From positions 4,498,411 through 4,562,410 of the forward strand of contig NC_087064.1 of NCBI RefSeq assembly GCF_963678635.1: a DNA stretch of 64,000 nucleotides, in the 5' to 3' direction. The DNA comes from Symsagittifera roscoffensis. Lineage: Eukaryota; Xenacoelomorpha; Acoela; Convolutidae. Positions within the stretch are counted from its first letter, which is position 1, and every line of letters begins with the position of its first letter. Positions 32,601 through 43,119 of this stretch are shown here, in pieces. A model generated the notes under the pieces. It searched no databases. It was given only the letters and a program-made list of their open reading frames with translations, and was not told the DNA's origin. The position numbers and the translations under genes were made by a program.

Positions 32601-35600
32601 TCTGTGGGATCTCTTCTAGCTCCGCTATTCTTAGACGAAAGCACTCCTCTGCCGAACTACATGAAGTCAATCCAATGGTTCAATTGCCACAAATACGACA
32701 TGGACAAAATGGCAAAGGCAGTTAAACAGATCTACAATTCACTGGTTGCAGAGTCGAAGATGCCACAACAGTTAAAAGTTAGTACAATTTACGGCGAAGC
32801 CCCGATTGTTCCTACTGATTGTCTTTTAATGTCGATGAAAAGGCTCTTAGTTTTGAAAAATTTTTGAGAAAGACGTGAAACGTTTGAAAATTTTTGGTTT
32901 CTTAACGCTATCCCCTATCCGCTATGTAAATGTACGAAGTGATAAAAATTGCGTCTGGTCATGTATCAAAAAAGCAACTGGCTCACATCAATTCAAATAG
33001 GAAATATTGTTCCGACTTTCGTAACGAAAGTAACGGAATATTTGTGTGTGCTCAGGGTGTTTTTTTTTCTTCAGACAAATTTCGAATTTTCAACTAGCCA
33101 TTTTTGATGAATTTTTTAAATGTATACCATTCTAAAAGTATTGTTATCCTAAGCCTAATCACCGGTAATTATTTTTCCTAAAGTTATGGGGGTTTAAGGA
33201 TTGCCACTTCGGCCAATTTAGAACAATAAACGCCCGATATATTTCTCGTTTTAGTAAGACGAAAGCGGAGATTTATTCTGTCTTGGAAATCGTTCCACAT
33301 TGTTTGAATGAAGCTCATTTGTCGTAATTGATTTGTTACTAGGAGTGAAATCAATCACTTTGTACTTTATATGGCGTGTGGGGGGATGATTTTTACGAAA
33401 AATCTCATATTTAAAATTTTTTTTTTTTTCATTTTATTTTACTTTCTTTAAGTTTTCATGTTAATAATGCTCCATAGACTTTAGCAGGTAGTCAAAACTT
33501 TCAAGTCTTTGCCCTGATACGAGCAATTTTGCTCGATTACACTTTTGCTTGAGAAAAAAAAATTTGTGATGCTGTAAAAATCTCAGTTAACAAATAATGT
33601 AATTACGTAGTTGAATAGTGCATATTTGATTTGCTGATCTGGTCGTCCCGTACCGACGAATTTTATCGCACTTTATTTATCCCGTTAATTGAATTGTTTT
33701 GAACAGTGGGCGCGGCGTGTAAGTAGACAACTGCCTAATCAGACAGATCAGTAAACAGTCCATTTTGTCAATACTCAAATCTGATTGGGTCAAAAAAGCT
33801 ATCAGGTAAAAGTTATCTTAAGAGCTTTAAGAGATACGCCTTTTAATTCGAGATAACAAGTTTCTTCATTGTTTTTGGGAAAGTTTAGTAAGATGATCGT
33901 TTCGGCCTTAATTATGCAAAGTTTGTCCAGCAATTTTTGAGATATTTTAGATCAAACCATTCGAGCCAAAAATAAATTATTTTTGAGTCGAAATTTTGGA
34001 TTCTAATATAATCTTAACTTCAAAAATTGCGAAAACTGCTTCTGAAGCTAATAATTTCTTCATTGGCGCTTTCGCGTTATAATTTATAATTGTTTTTCAT
34101 TTTAAATTCTTTTCAACATTTAAACCATCTATTTTTTTCAAAGCAAAAGAGTTTTTTACCGAAGGAAGTTTATGTGTCAGCAATTGCAAAATAAGGGGGA
34201 GAAGGGTTATAACGGAAAAAAGTTCATCTGTTTCGTTCAATTATATCATTTTTTTGCAATTTATGCCAAGATGCCGACACGCGAGTTCTTTTTTAGCATT
34301 TATCCATGAATTTTTTGACTGCCCTTGAATGAATCTGAAATAGTTTTTTTTGTTCCAAATGATGAAATGCAAAAACAAAAATTTTAAAATTTTCATTTTG
34401 CAAAACTTCTACATATTGATTCGTACAAAGTAATAAATTACTCATCTATATTAACACTTTATTTTGAACAAAAAGCTTGCCTCAATTCAATTGAGAATAT
34501 TTTATGAGCCATAATATTGTTGAAGTTTGGTGCCAGGTTTTAAAATTTTGGAGCGGGGAGTTTTAATTAGAGCAGGAGTCGAGAAATACATCTATTGTGC
34601 GTAACTTTCTGTTGGTAAGTTTTCAAATTTTGCTATTTCAACAAGATGGTCCCACAGGTTGTCAATTTTTTAAATGGTTGGCTTTAAAGTGCAGAGTTTC
34701 ACAACTGCCTCAACATATTGTAGTTTATATACCTGTGATAGCCAGGAAAAAAATTCGTCCAAATATCTTGTCGTTTTCATGCTTTATATGAACTTATTTG
34801 CCTTGTCATTGACTATTTTATGCGCAATAGTGAACAGTTTCAAATAAAACATTTATCATAGTTAGCAGAAACAAAGCTGAAATTCTGGTTTGGGTCAAAA
34901 TTTAACTTTTTTCACCGTTCTCGGCGCGAAGTTTTCCGTAATGCGTAGACAATAATAGATGAAGTACTTTGCATTACTTGGCTATTTATTATTTTAAGAA
35001 TTGTGAACAAAACATGCTTAAATGTTTTTTTTCCTTATATGGTCATCTCTGATTGAAGGTAACAGCTGGCCTAGACTCCAAAGATGCGTCCAAAACATCA
35101 TCAGTACCAGACTACGACGTCTTCATTTCATACTGCCACAAAAACAAAGACGTCATGGATACTATCCGAGAGCAACTGGATGATTCTCTGGTGGTGTTCG
35201 TGGACAGTGAGGAGCTGCAACATGGGTTCCAGTGGCAGCAGGCCATTTATGAGTCACTGGAGAGATCCATAGTCATATTTGCAGTGTTCTCGGACGAGTA
35301 TTTTGATTCAGCTGTTTGCAGAGAGGAGCTTCACCTGGCTATAGCATCGGTTTTGGCAGGTATGGCATGATTATTGCAAGTTTGTTTATACTTAACAGGA
35401 TTCGAGAGAAGCAACCAGTGGGGGGGGGGGGTCGGAGATGAAGTGAAGAGGGGGGGGGGGTTCAGGGGGCTGGGGTTGCGATTACTGTTTCATTTCTGAT
35501 TTCCAAAAATTTATTTTTTTTTAAGTTCCCCGACTTGGTATTATTTTACGACGAATGTATTGGGCTGAAGAACAGAAAATGGTATTATTTTACGACGAAT

Positions 35601-38600
35601 GTATTGGGCTGAAGAACAGAAAAGTTTTTTAAAACGTTTTTGGTCAAATTTGAGCACGCCAAAAAACGCCATGACTATCCAAAAAAGCTCAAAAACAACA
35701 AAAACGGCGCGTAAAATTTAGCCAAATATAGTCAATTTAGGGTTTCTGAAGACTTCGGAACCTTTGAAATCTAAACGTGATGCTTTTTGACCCTACATTC
35801 GCCGAACCTTCCGTTCTTAAGTTTTGTCGGCTTTAAAAAATCCTTGAAGCTTTTTCGAAGTCGGAACGTTAGTTATCTTTTTGTTATACAATTTCAATAG
35901 GTGCTGTGTTTCAGCCAAATCTAAAAAATATCTCATACCTCTCAGAGCATCTGAGGCCCTGAAAATACCTTCAGAATACGAGAGAGTGAAAAGTTTTCCC
36001 CTTGGCCACAAAGCTCCCGACTACTGCAAGACTGCATTTGACCTCTTGAAAGGAAAGGTCAAGGTTGACGACTCGTTATTCGCTGGTTGTCTCTCCTGGA
36101 GGAAAGAGGGAAACTTCGAAACTATTCTGGAAAGTTCTAGAAAAAAGTTTGTCGACAAGTGGACCAAAGACAACAAAAGTTTGAAAGGAAAAACGGACGC
36201 TAAAAATCAAATAAAAGCAAAGTACAGAAGCGTGGCAGTTTTGACATCGTCGAAAAGCGAAGAGTTTACCAAAGCTATCAAATTGTAAGTTAATTTTTTT
36301 GGTGTAGTTCTTAAAAAAACGCTGGATAAAAATGAAATTAGGATCTCCGATTAATAATAAGCACATCAATGATAATTTTCTAATGTTTTCCCATATGCCT
36401 CAGTACTAAGAATTTCATTTCAATAAGGTTTAAGGATCTCTTTAACTACCCCTTCCGCTATTTCAATTGGGGTAAGGTCATCCGTTACAAAGTTACTACT
36501 ATTTTAATAGTGAAAGCAGGTACGGATCTAGGATTTTCGTGAGGCGGAGGATTTTCAAAGAATTTTGTCGACTTTTTTGAGGTTGACCAAGTTGATTTTT
36601 CGCGCCCTCTCAAAAACCTTAACAATACCCTGATTGTCCCCAATTTTGGGCGCTTTTAGGAAAACTTTAACAAAAAAATAGCATTTTTCGAGTGCGCTGC
36701 TTATATTTTCTCTAAAATTTGGCAACGAGCTTTTTCATTATCGAAAAAAAAAGTGTAACGTATAATGCAATGAAAACAACTATCAGGTTCAGTTTTCTCG
36801 TGTTTTTCCAAATAGTTTCGGAAGTGATGACGAGTTTTTCTGGGGATGAAAAAAATGCTTTTAATTTACATATGTTGAACGTTGCTTCGTTGATTATATT
36901 CTGCTCGAGGATATTAGAAAATTTATAAAAAAGAAATTGTTAATAGTTTTTCTTTCAGAAGTAAAATTGAGTTTTGAGCTCCCAGCGTAATAAAAATTTA
37001 TCGTAGTTAACTGAAGAGCATATATCACGAAAAAATTTTATTTCATGTCTCATGAATCTAATCTGCTTAATCTGATTTTGCCGCTTTAAACCGTTTCGCT
37101 ATAAGAAAAAAATTAGTGTGTCGTAGAATGCAATGCAAACACCTATCAGGTTCATTTTTTCTCGTTTTTTTTCCAAATAGTTTTGGATGTGATGACGAGT
37201 TTTTCTGGGGATGAAAAATATGCTTTTAAATTGGATATGTTCAGGGTTGCTTATATTCTGCTCCAGGATATCATTAAATTAAATTTAAAAATTTTTATTC
37301 GTTTTTCTTTCAGAGTTAAAACTGAGTTTCGAGCTCCCAGCGGAATAAAAAGTTTGTCGTAGTTAACTGAAGAGCCTATATCACAGAAATAATCGGATCA
37401 ACCGTACGATTTTCCTCTTTAATCGATCTAGAGGGGATAAATTATGAATATTTCATAAGCCAACAATATCATAGCCCATATAAGTTAAAAATTAACGGTT
37501 TTATTACAGAAAAATGAATTAAAACATTCATTTGTGAAATTACCAGCATATACAAATGTAATCTAGCATAAATGATGTAAAAAGCCACTTATTTTGCGCG
37601 TTTGTTTGAAATGTACAATTTTTAGAGAGTGTTTTTTTCGAAATGATTACATGCTTGGGGAGGAAATTCTGCGGTAGGTCACTTATGGGGCGAAGATTGA
37701 ACGGTTGATCCAAAATTTCTATTTCATGTCTTATGAATCTAATCTGCACTTTTTCTTGCCGCTTTCAACCTTTTCGCTATCAGAAATAACAATTTAGTGT
37801 GTCGAAGAATGCAATGAAAACACCTATCAGTTTCCTTTTTTCTCGTTTTTTTCCAAATATCTCGAAAGTGATGACGAGTTTTTCTGGGGATAAAAGTATG
37901 CTTTTAATTTACATATGTTAATTTTGCTTATATTCTTTTCGAGGTTATTAGAAAACTAATTAAAAGAAATTGTTATTCGTTTATCTTTCAGTAAAACCTA
38001 TTTTTGAAATCCCAACGAAATAATAATTTGTCGTAGTTAACTAAACAGCATATAACACAAAAAATTTTTATTTCACGTTTAATGAACCTAATCTGCTCAG
38101 TATGATTTTGCCGCTTTCAACCTTTACGCTATCAGAATTAAGATTTGGCTCCTCTTTTTGAAATTTTTGTACTTGTAAAGGGCTTTTTCAGGCTTCTACA
38201 ATCAAAAGTTTGCAATAAGCATCAACTTAGTTCTCATTTTGTTTTTTCAAGAAATCAACTTTAAATAAAAACATCAGGATTAAAATTTAAAAATGGATTT
38301 TTGAGACTTTTGAAATTATATTTAAAATATTTAGTTTTGGTAACAAAGACTTGGTTGTGTGCCGGAAAATCCCGTGCTAGGAATAAAGGGACCAAATTAC
38401 TTTCTGACTTTAAAAAAAGGGAAACATATTTGCTTGAATATTTATATATTTTTTCAGAAATGGTAAATGGTATACTGCAGATTTTGCCTTAAGACTCAAC
38501 TATTTAGATTTAAATTACGAATATTTCTTTGAAGTAAGGGAACGCTTCAAAATTAACGAGAGTGTTATTGTTTTGAGCAAAAGGCAGCTAGCGACCGGTT

Positions 38601-41600
38601 ATATCAGTTAGTACGACTGTCTCTAAAAACGGGTTTGAAAGTAAAAACTAGAAAAAAAAACAGATCGCAAAGTTTTCAATAGTTATATGCTTGCTTTTAG
38701 ATATATTTTTTCCGAATTCAGCAATTTAGGCAGTTTCAAATTTTTTGCTCCGCAGCCCCGATGTTTTAAAGCATATTTTTTAAATCTATAGAAAGACAGA
38801 AATTTAATGCCTTTTTTGGTTGCCGTCTTACAATATAAACAGACATAAATGCACTGCCTCATCGGCAACTGTTTGGAAAGTAAAATCGTGTCTGAGGAAA
38901 TTTACATTTTAAAAAACACATTTTAGTCTTCTGTGTTTTTAACCCATTTGAGAAAATTTACCATAAAAATCCAACTGAGATGCAATGAGCTTTACTTATT
39001 AGTACTTCCCTCAGCAATGAAAAACTTGGCTTCAAATACAAAAATTGACATTTATATGAATTTTTTTTATTAAGTTTAGCTGATGAAAAAATGATATCAT
39101 TGTGTTTCCCGTTATGAGTGCAATACTACAATAAAACTGCAAACGAAATTGATGGTATTTTTCAAACCATTTAGGCGAAAGGTTTGAAAAATAGTGATTT
39201 TCCTTCAAGGCAATTTTCTGTAATTTCTTGCGTTTTGCATTTTGGTTCTGCTTATTTTGGCTTTATTTTGCTGCTTCGCCTCATTTTCAAATTGTTATTC
39301 CGGCTTTTGCTGAAAAAGCCGAATTCTTTCAGTGAACTTTCGACTTTTTAACTAAGCCCTTTTAACGAATTTTTTCTACACCATCTGAAAACTATTGTTT
39401 TCTGAGCTCAAATATGAAAAATTTTTTACCTGTGGTCTTTTTTTAAAGTTATGGAGATTTGAAAATTGCTAATTTGGCCAATTTTGAAGAATTAATGCGC
39501 GATATTTTGCGTTAATTTAACACGCGTAGGCGGCGGGTTAATGCGTTTCAAATGGAATTGAAGCAAGTCATGTTATTAGAATACAAGAAACTAAAGACAG
39601 CCCTTTGTAGTTCACATAAAGGTCCAGAGGGAAATTGAAGAAAAATTAGAAAAGATTAGCCTTATTTGTTTTTTTTGATAATTTTTAAATTTTAAATCAA
39701 AAAGTTTTTAGTGACGGAATATTTGTTCTCGGTGTTTTTTTCACCAGACAAATTTTGATATTTTTAAATTGCCAGTTTTGACTATTATTTTTTGTATCAG
39801 CTAAACGTTGATGTTGTCCTAAGTTGATATTTTCCCTGTGATCATTTTTGTAAAACTTTAGGGTTTAAAGATTGCGAATTTTGGACAATTCAAGCGCGAT
39901 ATAATTATTGCTATTAACGCGTAAGCGGTAATTTATTGCGTCGAAGCAATCAACCCAAATTAGTTAAATAAGCTAAATGCAATGTTACTAAGGTTGAATT
40001 TCATCACTTTGAGTTTTATGTGGCGTGTGGTAGGATTAGTTTTTAAAAAATTTTAAAATTTTTTCAATTCTTTTATATATTTTTTTTTTGAAAAACTCAT
40101 CAATATTTTTAAATTAAACTTTGCTTCATAGGCCTTGAAAGGCAGTCGCAAGATTCAGGGCTTCACTCTGACACGAGCAGTCTTGTTTCCGCTTCAGGAT
40201 AAAAATTTTATCCTTGTTAAAAAGTTTTGAAACACTAAAATCTGCAGTGTTTTCTACCATTCTTCTAGAAGAATGTTTTAAAACGGTGTATAGATTTTTT
40301 TTGTAAAACTTGAAATTTGTGGGAAAACGAAAAACCTGACAACAAATTTAACGCAGAGCTTGTATTTGCAGTAGAAAACTTTGTTCCAACGCATTCGAGA
40401 AATGCAATAGTTAAGTTTCTTTTAAGCACTACTATCGATTTTTTGGATGAGGTATAGAAGAGCAGTTTTGATTTTGCAAAAAAAAAAATTTCACCTGTGA
40501 TATTTTACCGTAAAGTTATGGGCGTTTAAAGAGTGCCATTTTGACCAGTTTTAGATAATTAACGCGCTATATATTTTGTGCTGTTAATGAGTAAGAGGAG
40601 ATTCACTGCGTTTTTCTAAATTGTTCCAAATTGAAATGAAGCATGCTATTTGATCTATGTAAATCTTTGCTAATGCGAAAAATATCATTTTGTACTTACA
40701 TTGCGTGTGGGAAGATGATTTTCACAAACAAAATCTGAAGTTTTTTTGAAAATGCTTCCAATTTTTTCTAAAGAAAGTAAACACTACTCGATGGACCTTC
40801 AGAAAAGGGCAGTCAGAAAATTCAGGGCTTTGCCCTGATACGAGCAGTCTTTTTTTTTTTTAGTAAGCGGTAATTTATTGCGTCGAAGCAATCAACCCAA
40901 ATTATTTAAATAAGCTAAATGCAATGTTACTAAGGTTGAATTTCATCACTTTGATTTTTATGTGGCGTGTGGTAGGATGAGTTTTTAAAAAATTTTAAAA
41001 TTTTTTCAATTCTTTTATATATTTTTTTTTGAAAAACTCATCAATATTTTTAAATTAAACTTTGCTTCATAGGCCTTGAAAGGCAGTCGCAAGATTCAGG
41101 GCTTCACTCTGACACGAGCAGTCTTGTTTCCGCTTCAGGATAAAAATTTTATCCTTGTTAAAAAGTTTTGAAACACTAAAATCTGCAGTGTTTTCTACCA
41201 TTCTTCTAGAAGAATGTTTTAAAACGGTGTATAGATTTTTTTTGTAAAACTTGAAATTTGTGGGAAAACGAAAAACCTGACAACAAATTTAACGCAGAGC
41301 TTGTATTTGCAGTAGAAAACTTTGTTCCAACGCATTCGAGAAATGCAATAGTTAAGTTTCTTTTAAGCACTACTATCGATTTTTTGGATGAGGTATAGAA
41401 GAGCAGTTTTGGTTTTGCAAAAAAAAAAAAAATTTCACCTGTGATATTTTACCGTAAAGTTATGGGCGTTTAAAGAGTGCCATTTTGACCAGTTTTAGAT
41501 AATTAACGCGCTATATATTTTGTGCTGTTAATGAGTAAGAGGAGATTCACTGCGTTTTTCTAAATTGTTCCAAATTGAAATGAAGCATGATATTTGATCT

Positions 41601-42900
41601 ATGTAAATCTTTGCTAATGCGAAAAATATCATTTTGTACTTACATTGCGTGTGGGAAGATGATTTTCACAAACAAAATCTGAAGTTTTTTTGAAAATGCT
41701 TCCAATTTTTTCTAAAGAAAGTAAACACTACTCGATGGACCTTCAGAAAAGGGCAGTCAGAAAATTCAGGGCTTTGCCCTGATACGAGCAGTCTTGTTTT
41801 TTTTTAGTTTCAAAAGTTTTTAACCTACGTAAACTTCTTGTGTTCAATTTCTTGAAGCAGCTTAGCTTCTATTTGGTAATTTCGATTAGCTGTATCTATA
41901 TCCGCGTTAATTCGTTTAAGAGATCCCGCTTGCCGTTTTTTTGGTTGTGTTTTTTTCAAAGTACAACTTTGCCTCAGTGTCAAGTTCTGAAAAACAGTTC
42001 AAAAACTGATAGTTTTTCATCAATAAGTTCAATGGGAAGATCTCTCAGCGTCATATAGTTTTGGTTGTCTTTTTAATTTGAGTTTTGATTTTCTTTGATC
42101 AGTGTATCAGCAATATTGATTTACAACATGATCAATTTGAATTAGAGAAATTCACACACTCCAACTTTTCTTCACTTATGAAAAAAAAATTATGAGATGG
42201 GAATGTTAGGATCGTACTGAAAATTTTTACTGTGTGCTGATGAAAATCGGCTTCGTAAAAAACACTAATAGGCTTACCATTACTACTTTAAAACCACCCT
42301 TGAATAAAAATGCGTTTATCGAAAAATTTAAAACTTTGAGACTTGAAATCGAAATTTTTTGTATGCAAAAAGAAATCTTGACTTCGGGTTTTTTTGTTAT
42401 TTTAAATTTAATCAATATTCTGCTAATGTAAGTTATGTTATTTCAGGCTAGCAGGGAAATTGTTCAGAAATAACTCAGAGATAAAAATGAGCTGTCAGCC
42501 CGACTTCCAAGAACACGAGCTGAGCCGAATCATCGAATCGTCTGAAGTCATTCTCATCATTTTAGACGACGCATTCGTATCCGACGCGCAGTGTCTGTCG
42601 TTCCTCAACTTAAGTCTTCTCGACTGTCGGTTTTCGACGAATAAAAAACGAATCGCAGTCGTGCAGAAGGACGCACACATGGAAATTTCCAAGTTGTACC
42701 CCCGACTGATCGACAATCGGTTCAATGTAAATGATTCAGAGTGGGAAAAAATGGACTTGGGCAAAAGTTTTGGCTTGAGCAAAGGTCAAATAAACTGTTT
42801 AGCAGCTGCGCTTTTGTTCAATTTGGGCGAAAAAGAGGAAAAAGAAATGCTTGCTGACGGAAGGGTTCCAGTACTACGCAATCCCTTTGCGGAACTTTAA
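20620..42900 (+). CDS. Macro-like/TIR protein: N-terminal macro-like domain, two TIR domains and a degenerate TIR; nine exons, 743 residues
   Basis: Exons: 20620-20776, 21633-21873, 23517-23678, 24053-24229, 24712-24856, 32553-32777, 35059-35359, 35915-36284, 42447-42900. All junctions are GT-AG with matching phases. Residues ~35-185 look like a macro-like nucleotide-binding fold (LLISAFPNDYSPTPTS, then the Gly-loop LLKTGDSGHNK). TIR1 is at ~225-360 (FDFYMSYSGQDD, RFYDERE, VVHFLSPLYL, ECIEQFN), TIR2 at ~385-520 (YDVFISYCHKNKD, VFVDSEEL, CREELHLA) and TIR3 at ~573-680 (YRSVAVLTSSKSEEF, VILIILDDAF, CLSFLNL). TIR domains signal by assembly or cleave NAD in known families. The Glu two residues after the conserved Cys is present in TIR1 and TIR2 but replaced in TIR3. 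No signal peptide or membrane segment, so probably cytosolic. The macro call is by pattern only. A gypsy element sits antisense in the intron that splits TIR1. Confidence 0.85.
22669..23144. mobile_element. hAT-like MITE with 8-bp target duplication (intron 2 of the TIR gene)
   Basis: Inverted termini of about 55 bp: left GGGGCCTAGGAAATTAGACG, right CGTCTAATTTCCTAGCCC. Both flanks carry TTTAGTAT (22661-22668 and 23145-23152), an exact 8-bp duplication typical of hAT elements. Non-coding inside. Confidence 0.85.
23169..23447. mobile_element. Second hAT-like MITE of the same family, 24 bp downstream
   Basis: The same termini (GGGGCCTAGGAAATTAGACG and CGTCTAATTTCCTAAACCCC), 279 bp long. Flanks GTATAAGT and GTATTTGT match at 6 of 8 bases, an older target duplication. 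The interior holds two copies of a ~80-bp block starting TTTACTCAGCCAAAAG. Confidence 0.8.
24690..24707. promoter_or_regulatory. 18-bp perfect palindrome AACAGTCACGTGACTGTT next to the exon 5 acceptor
   Basis: Perfect palindrome whose centre GTCACGTGAC equals the CLEAR/E-box consensus bound by MiT/TFE-type bHLH factors in vertebrates. It ends 4 bases before the acceptor AG at 24710-24711, so an RNA hairpin here would overlap the polypyrimidine region. Function unproven. Confidence 0.5.
24851..25112 (+). repeat. 33-35-bp minisatellite starting on the exon 5 splice donor
   Basis: About eight copies of a 33- or 35-bp unit with TCAGTCTGAACTCAAGGTCA and AACTTACACAAG. The first copy begins at the exon 5/intron junction CTCAAG|GTCAGT, and each unit repeats CTCAAGGTCA, so exon-end and donor-like sequence is copied along the array. 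Confidence 0.9.
25115..25321. other. Intron sequence left of the gypsy insertion
   Basis: AT-rich intron DNA with no recognised feature. Confidence 0.4.
25322..25532 (-). repeat. 3' LTR of the gypsy element
   Basis: 211 bp; on the minus strand it reads TGTTGTGATT...TTTTATCA (TG...CA). Contains a palindrome with 12-bp arms TCATTCTCTCCG/CGGAGAGAATGA around a single T (25424-25448). Confidence 0.95.
25533..25540 (-). promoter_or_regulatory. Polypurine tract
   Basis: AAGGGGAA on the minus strand directly abuts the TG of the 3' LTR, the expected place for the plus-strand primer of reverse transcription. Confidence 0.85.
25827..31685 (-). pseudogene. gag-pol polyprotein gene with two in-frame stops
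   Basis: One frame of 1952 codons, broken by TGA at 28740-28742 and TAA at 27612-27614 with no frameshift. Order: Gag; two zinc knuckles at residues 285-320, the second CX2CX4HX4C; aspartic protease with DSA at 413; reverse transcriptase ~555-790 with YLDD at 726-729; RNase H with D876, the ELELL Glu and TDHK Asp. The first stop lies just after RNase H. Integrase follows with an HHCC-like region and DDE residues (LDFAG, IRVDH, LEEK); the second stop falls between the first two catalytic Asp. The last ~470 codons form a low-complexity tail with LRRSSRNVGPPKLYG. The Gag ATG begins on the last base of the LTR. As it stands this copy could not make a whole polyprotein without readthrough. Confidence 0.9.
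31675..31684 (-). promoter_or_regulatory. Primer-binding site TGGCGCAGTC
   Basis: It follows the LTR directly on the minus strand. It resembles the complement of a tRNA-Ser 3' end with CCA, a primer type used by some insect gypsy elements (from memory, to be checked). It also encodes the start of Gag. Confidence 0.7.
31685..31895 (-). repeat. 5' LTR of the gypsy element
   Basis: 211 bp, identical to the 3' LTR except one base (a G/T difference in the run after TATGTTTAAAAA). The 12-bp-arm palindrome is at 31787-31811. Confidence 0.95.
31896..32552. other. Intron sequence right of the gypsy insertion
   Basis: AT-rich intron ending in the acceptor TTTTTTCAG for exon 6. Nothing else recognised. 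Confidence 0.4.
32788..32850 (+). repeat. Family A repeat fragment just after exon 6
   Basis: ACGGCGAAGCCCCGATTGTTC and CTGATTGTCTTTTAATG match the 5' hairpin block of family A, starting about 10 bases after the exon 6 donor. Confidence 0.45.
33006..33530 (-). repeat. Family A repeat, full length, inverted
   Basis: Reads on the minus strand from GAGCAAAATTGCTCGTATCAG to CGAAAGTCGGAACAAT; all body blocks are present. Confidence 0.75.
33531..35058. other. Intron 6 remainder
   Basis: AT-rich intron. A weak relative of the 18686 foldback element lies near 33715-33800 (TAAGTAGACAACTGCCTAATC...AATCTGATTGGGTC). Otherwise nothing recognised. Confidence 0.35.
35398..35480 (+). repeat. G-run cluster in intron 7
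   Basis: Two G runs of about 10 or more, then GGGGGCTGGGG, within 80 bases, starting about 40 bases after the exon 7 donor. Capable of forming a G-quadruplex in the transcribed strand's RNA. Confidence 0.6.
35537..35624 (+). repeat. Perfect 44-bp tandem duplication
   Basis: GGTATTATTTTACGACGAAT...GAACAGAAAA occurs twice in direct succession. Confidence 0.85.
36515..36680 (+). mobile_element. Decayed relative of the 44226 hAT-like element
   Basis: TACGGATCTAGGATTTTCG, TTTTGTCGACTTTTTTGAGG and GACCAAGTTGATTTTTCG match the 5' part of the element at 44226. Confidence 0.5.
36735..38145 (+). repeat. Three diverged copies of a ~365-bp repeat in intron 8
   Basis: Each has AGTGTGTCGTAGAATGCAAT, CCTATCAGGTTC, GTGATGACGAGTTTTTCTGG (36824, 37189, 37868) and GTCGTAGTTAACTGAAGAGC. 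Copies 2 and 3 are separated by about 310 bp of other sequence. Confidence 0.75.
38150..39335. other. Intron 8, nothing recognised
   Basis: AT-rich, no supported ORF or repeat. Confidence 0.35.
39340..39665 (-). repeat. Family A repeat, inverted, truncated
   Basis: Contains TTTCGACTTTTTAACTA and TTACCTGTGGTC, then the body inverted. Its outer end is diverged. Confidence 0.5.
39715..40188 (-). repeat. Family A repeat, inverted
   Basis: Runs on the minus strand from CAAGACTGCTCGTGTCAGAG and GAAGCCCTGAATC to the CACAAATATTCCGT-like end. Confidence 0.6.
39921..41804 (+). repeat. Tandem duplication of a 942-bp block in intron 8
   Basis: GTAAGCGGTAATTTATTGCG begins both copies (39921 and 40863), and they remain almost identical to GATACGAGCAGTCTT near 40852 and 41793. 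The few differences are single bases and A/T-run lengths. Each copy holds parts of two inverted family A repeats, so the breakpoints lie in repeated sequence. Confidence 0.9.
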
Positions 42901-43119
42901 GTTTACTGATTTTTTTAAGGTTCGCAGATCGGTGCGCCTATAAATTGGTTAAATTGACGTACACAAAAAATTTTTAAATAAAATTTAGTAGGGTTTTCGG
43001 CAACCGAAATCCTTCTAGTTTCTTTGTTTCTAACCCCGAAAGTTACTCCTTACATTGAAGCCATCAATCAAAACAAAATTGATTTAAGCTTTTAGACTTA
43101 ATTTTGAGATTTTATTAAA
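42901..43119. other. Short gap between convergent genes
   Basis: Shared 3' flank of the TIR gene and of the minus-strand Cys-rich gene; an AAATAAAATTTAG near 42977 could serve polyadenylation. Confidence 0.4.
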
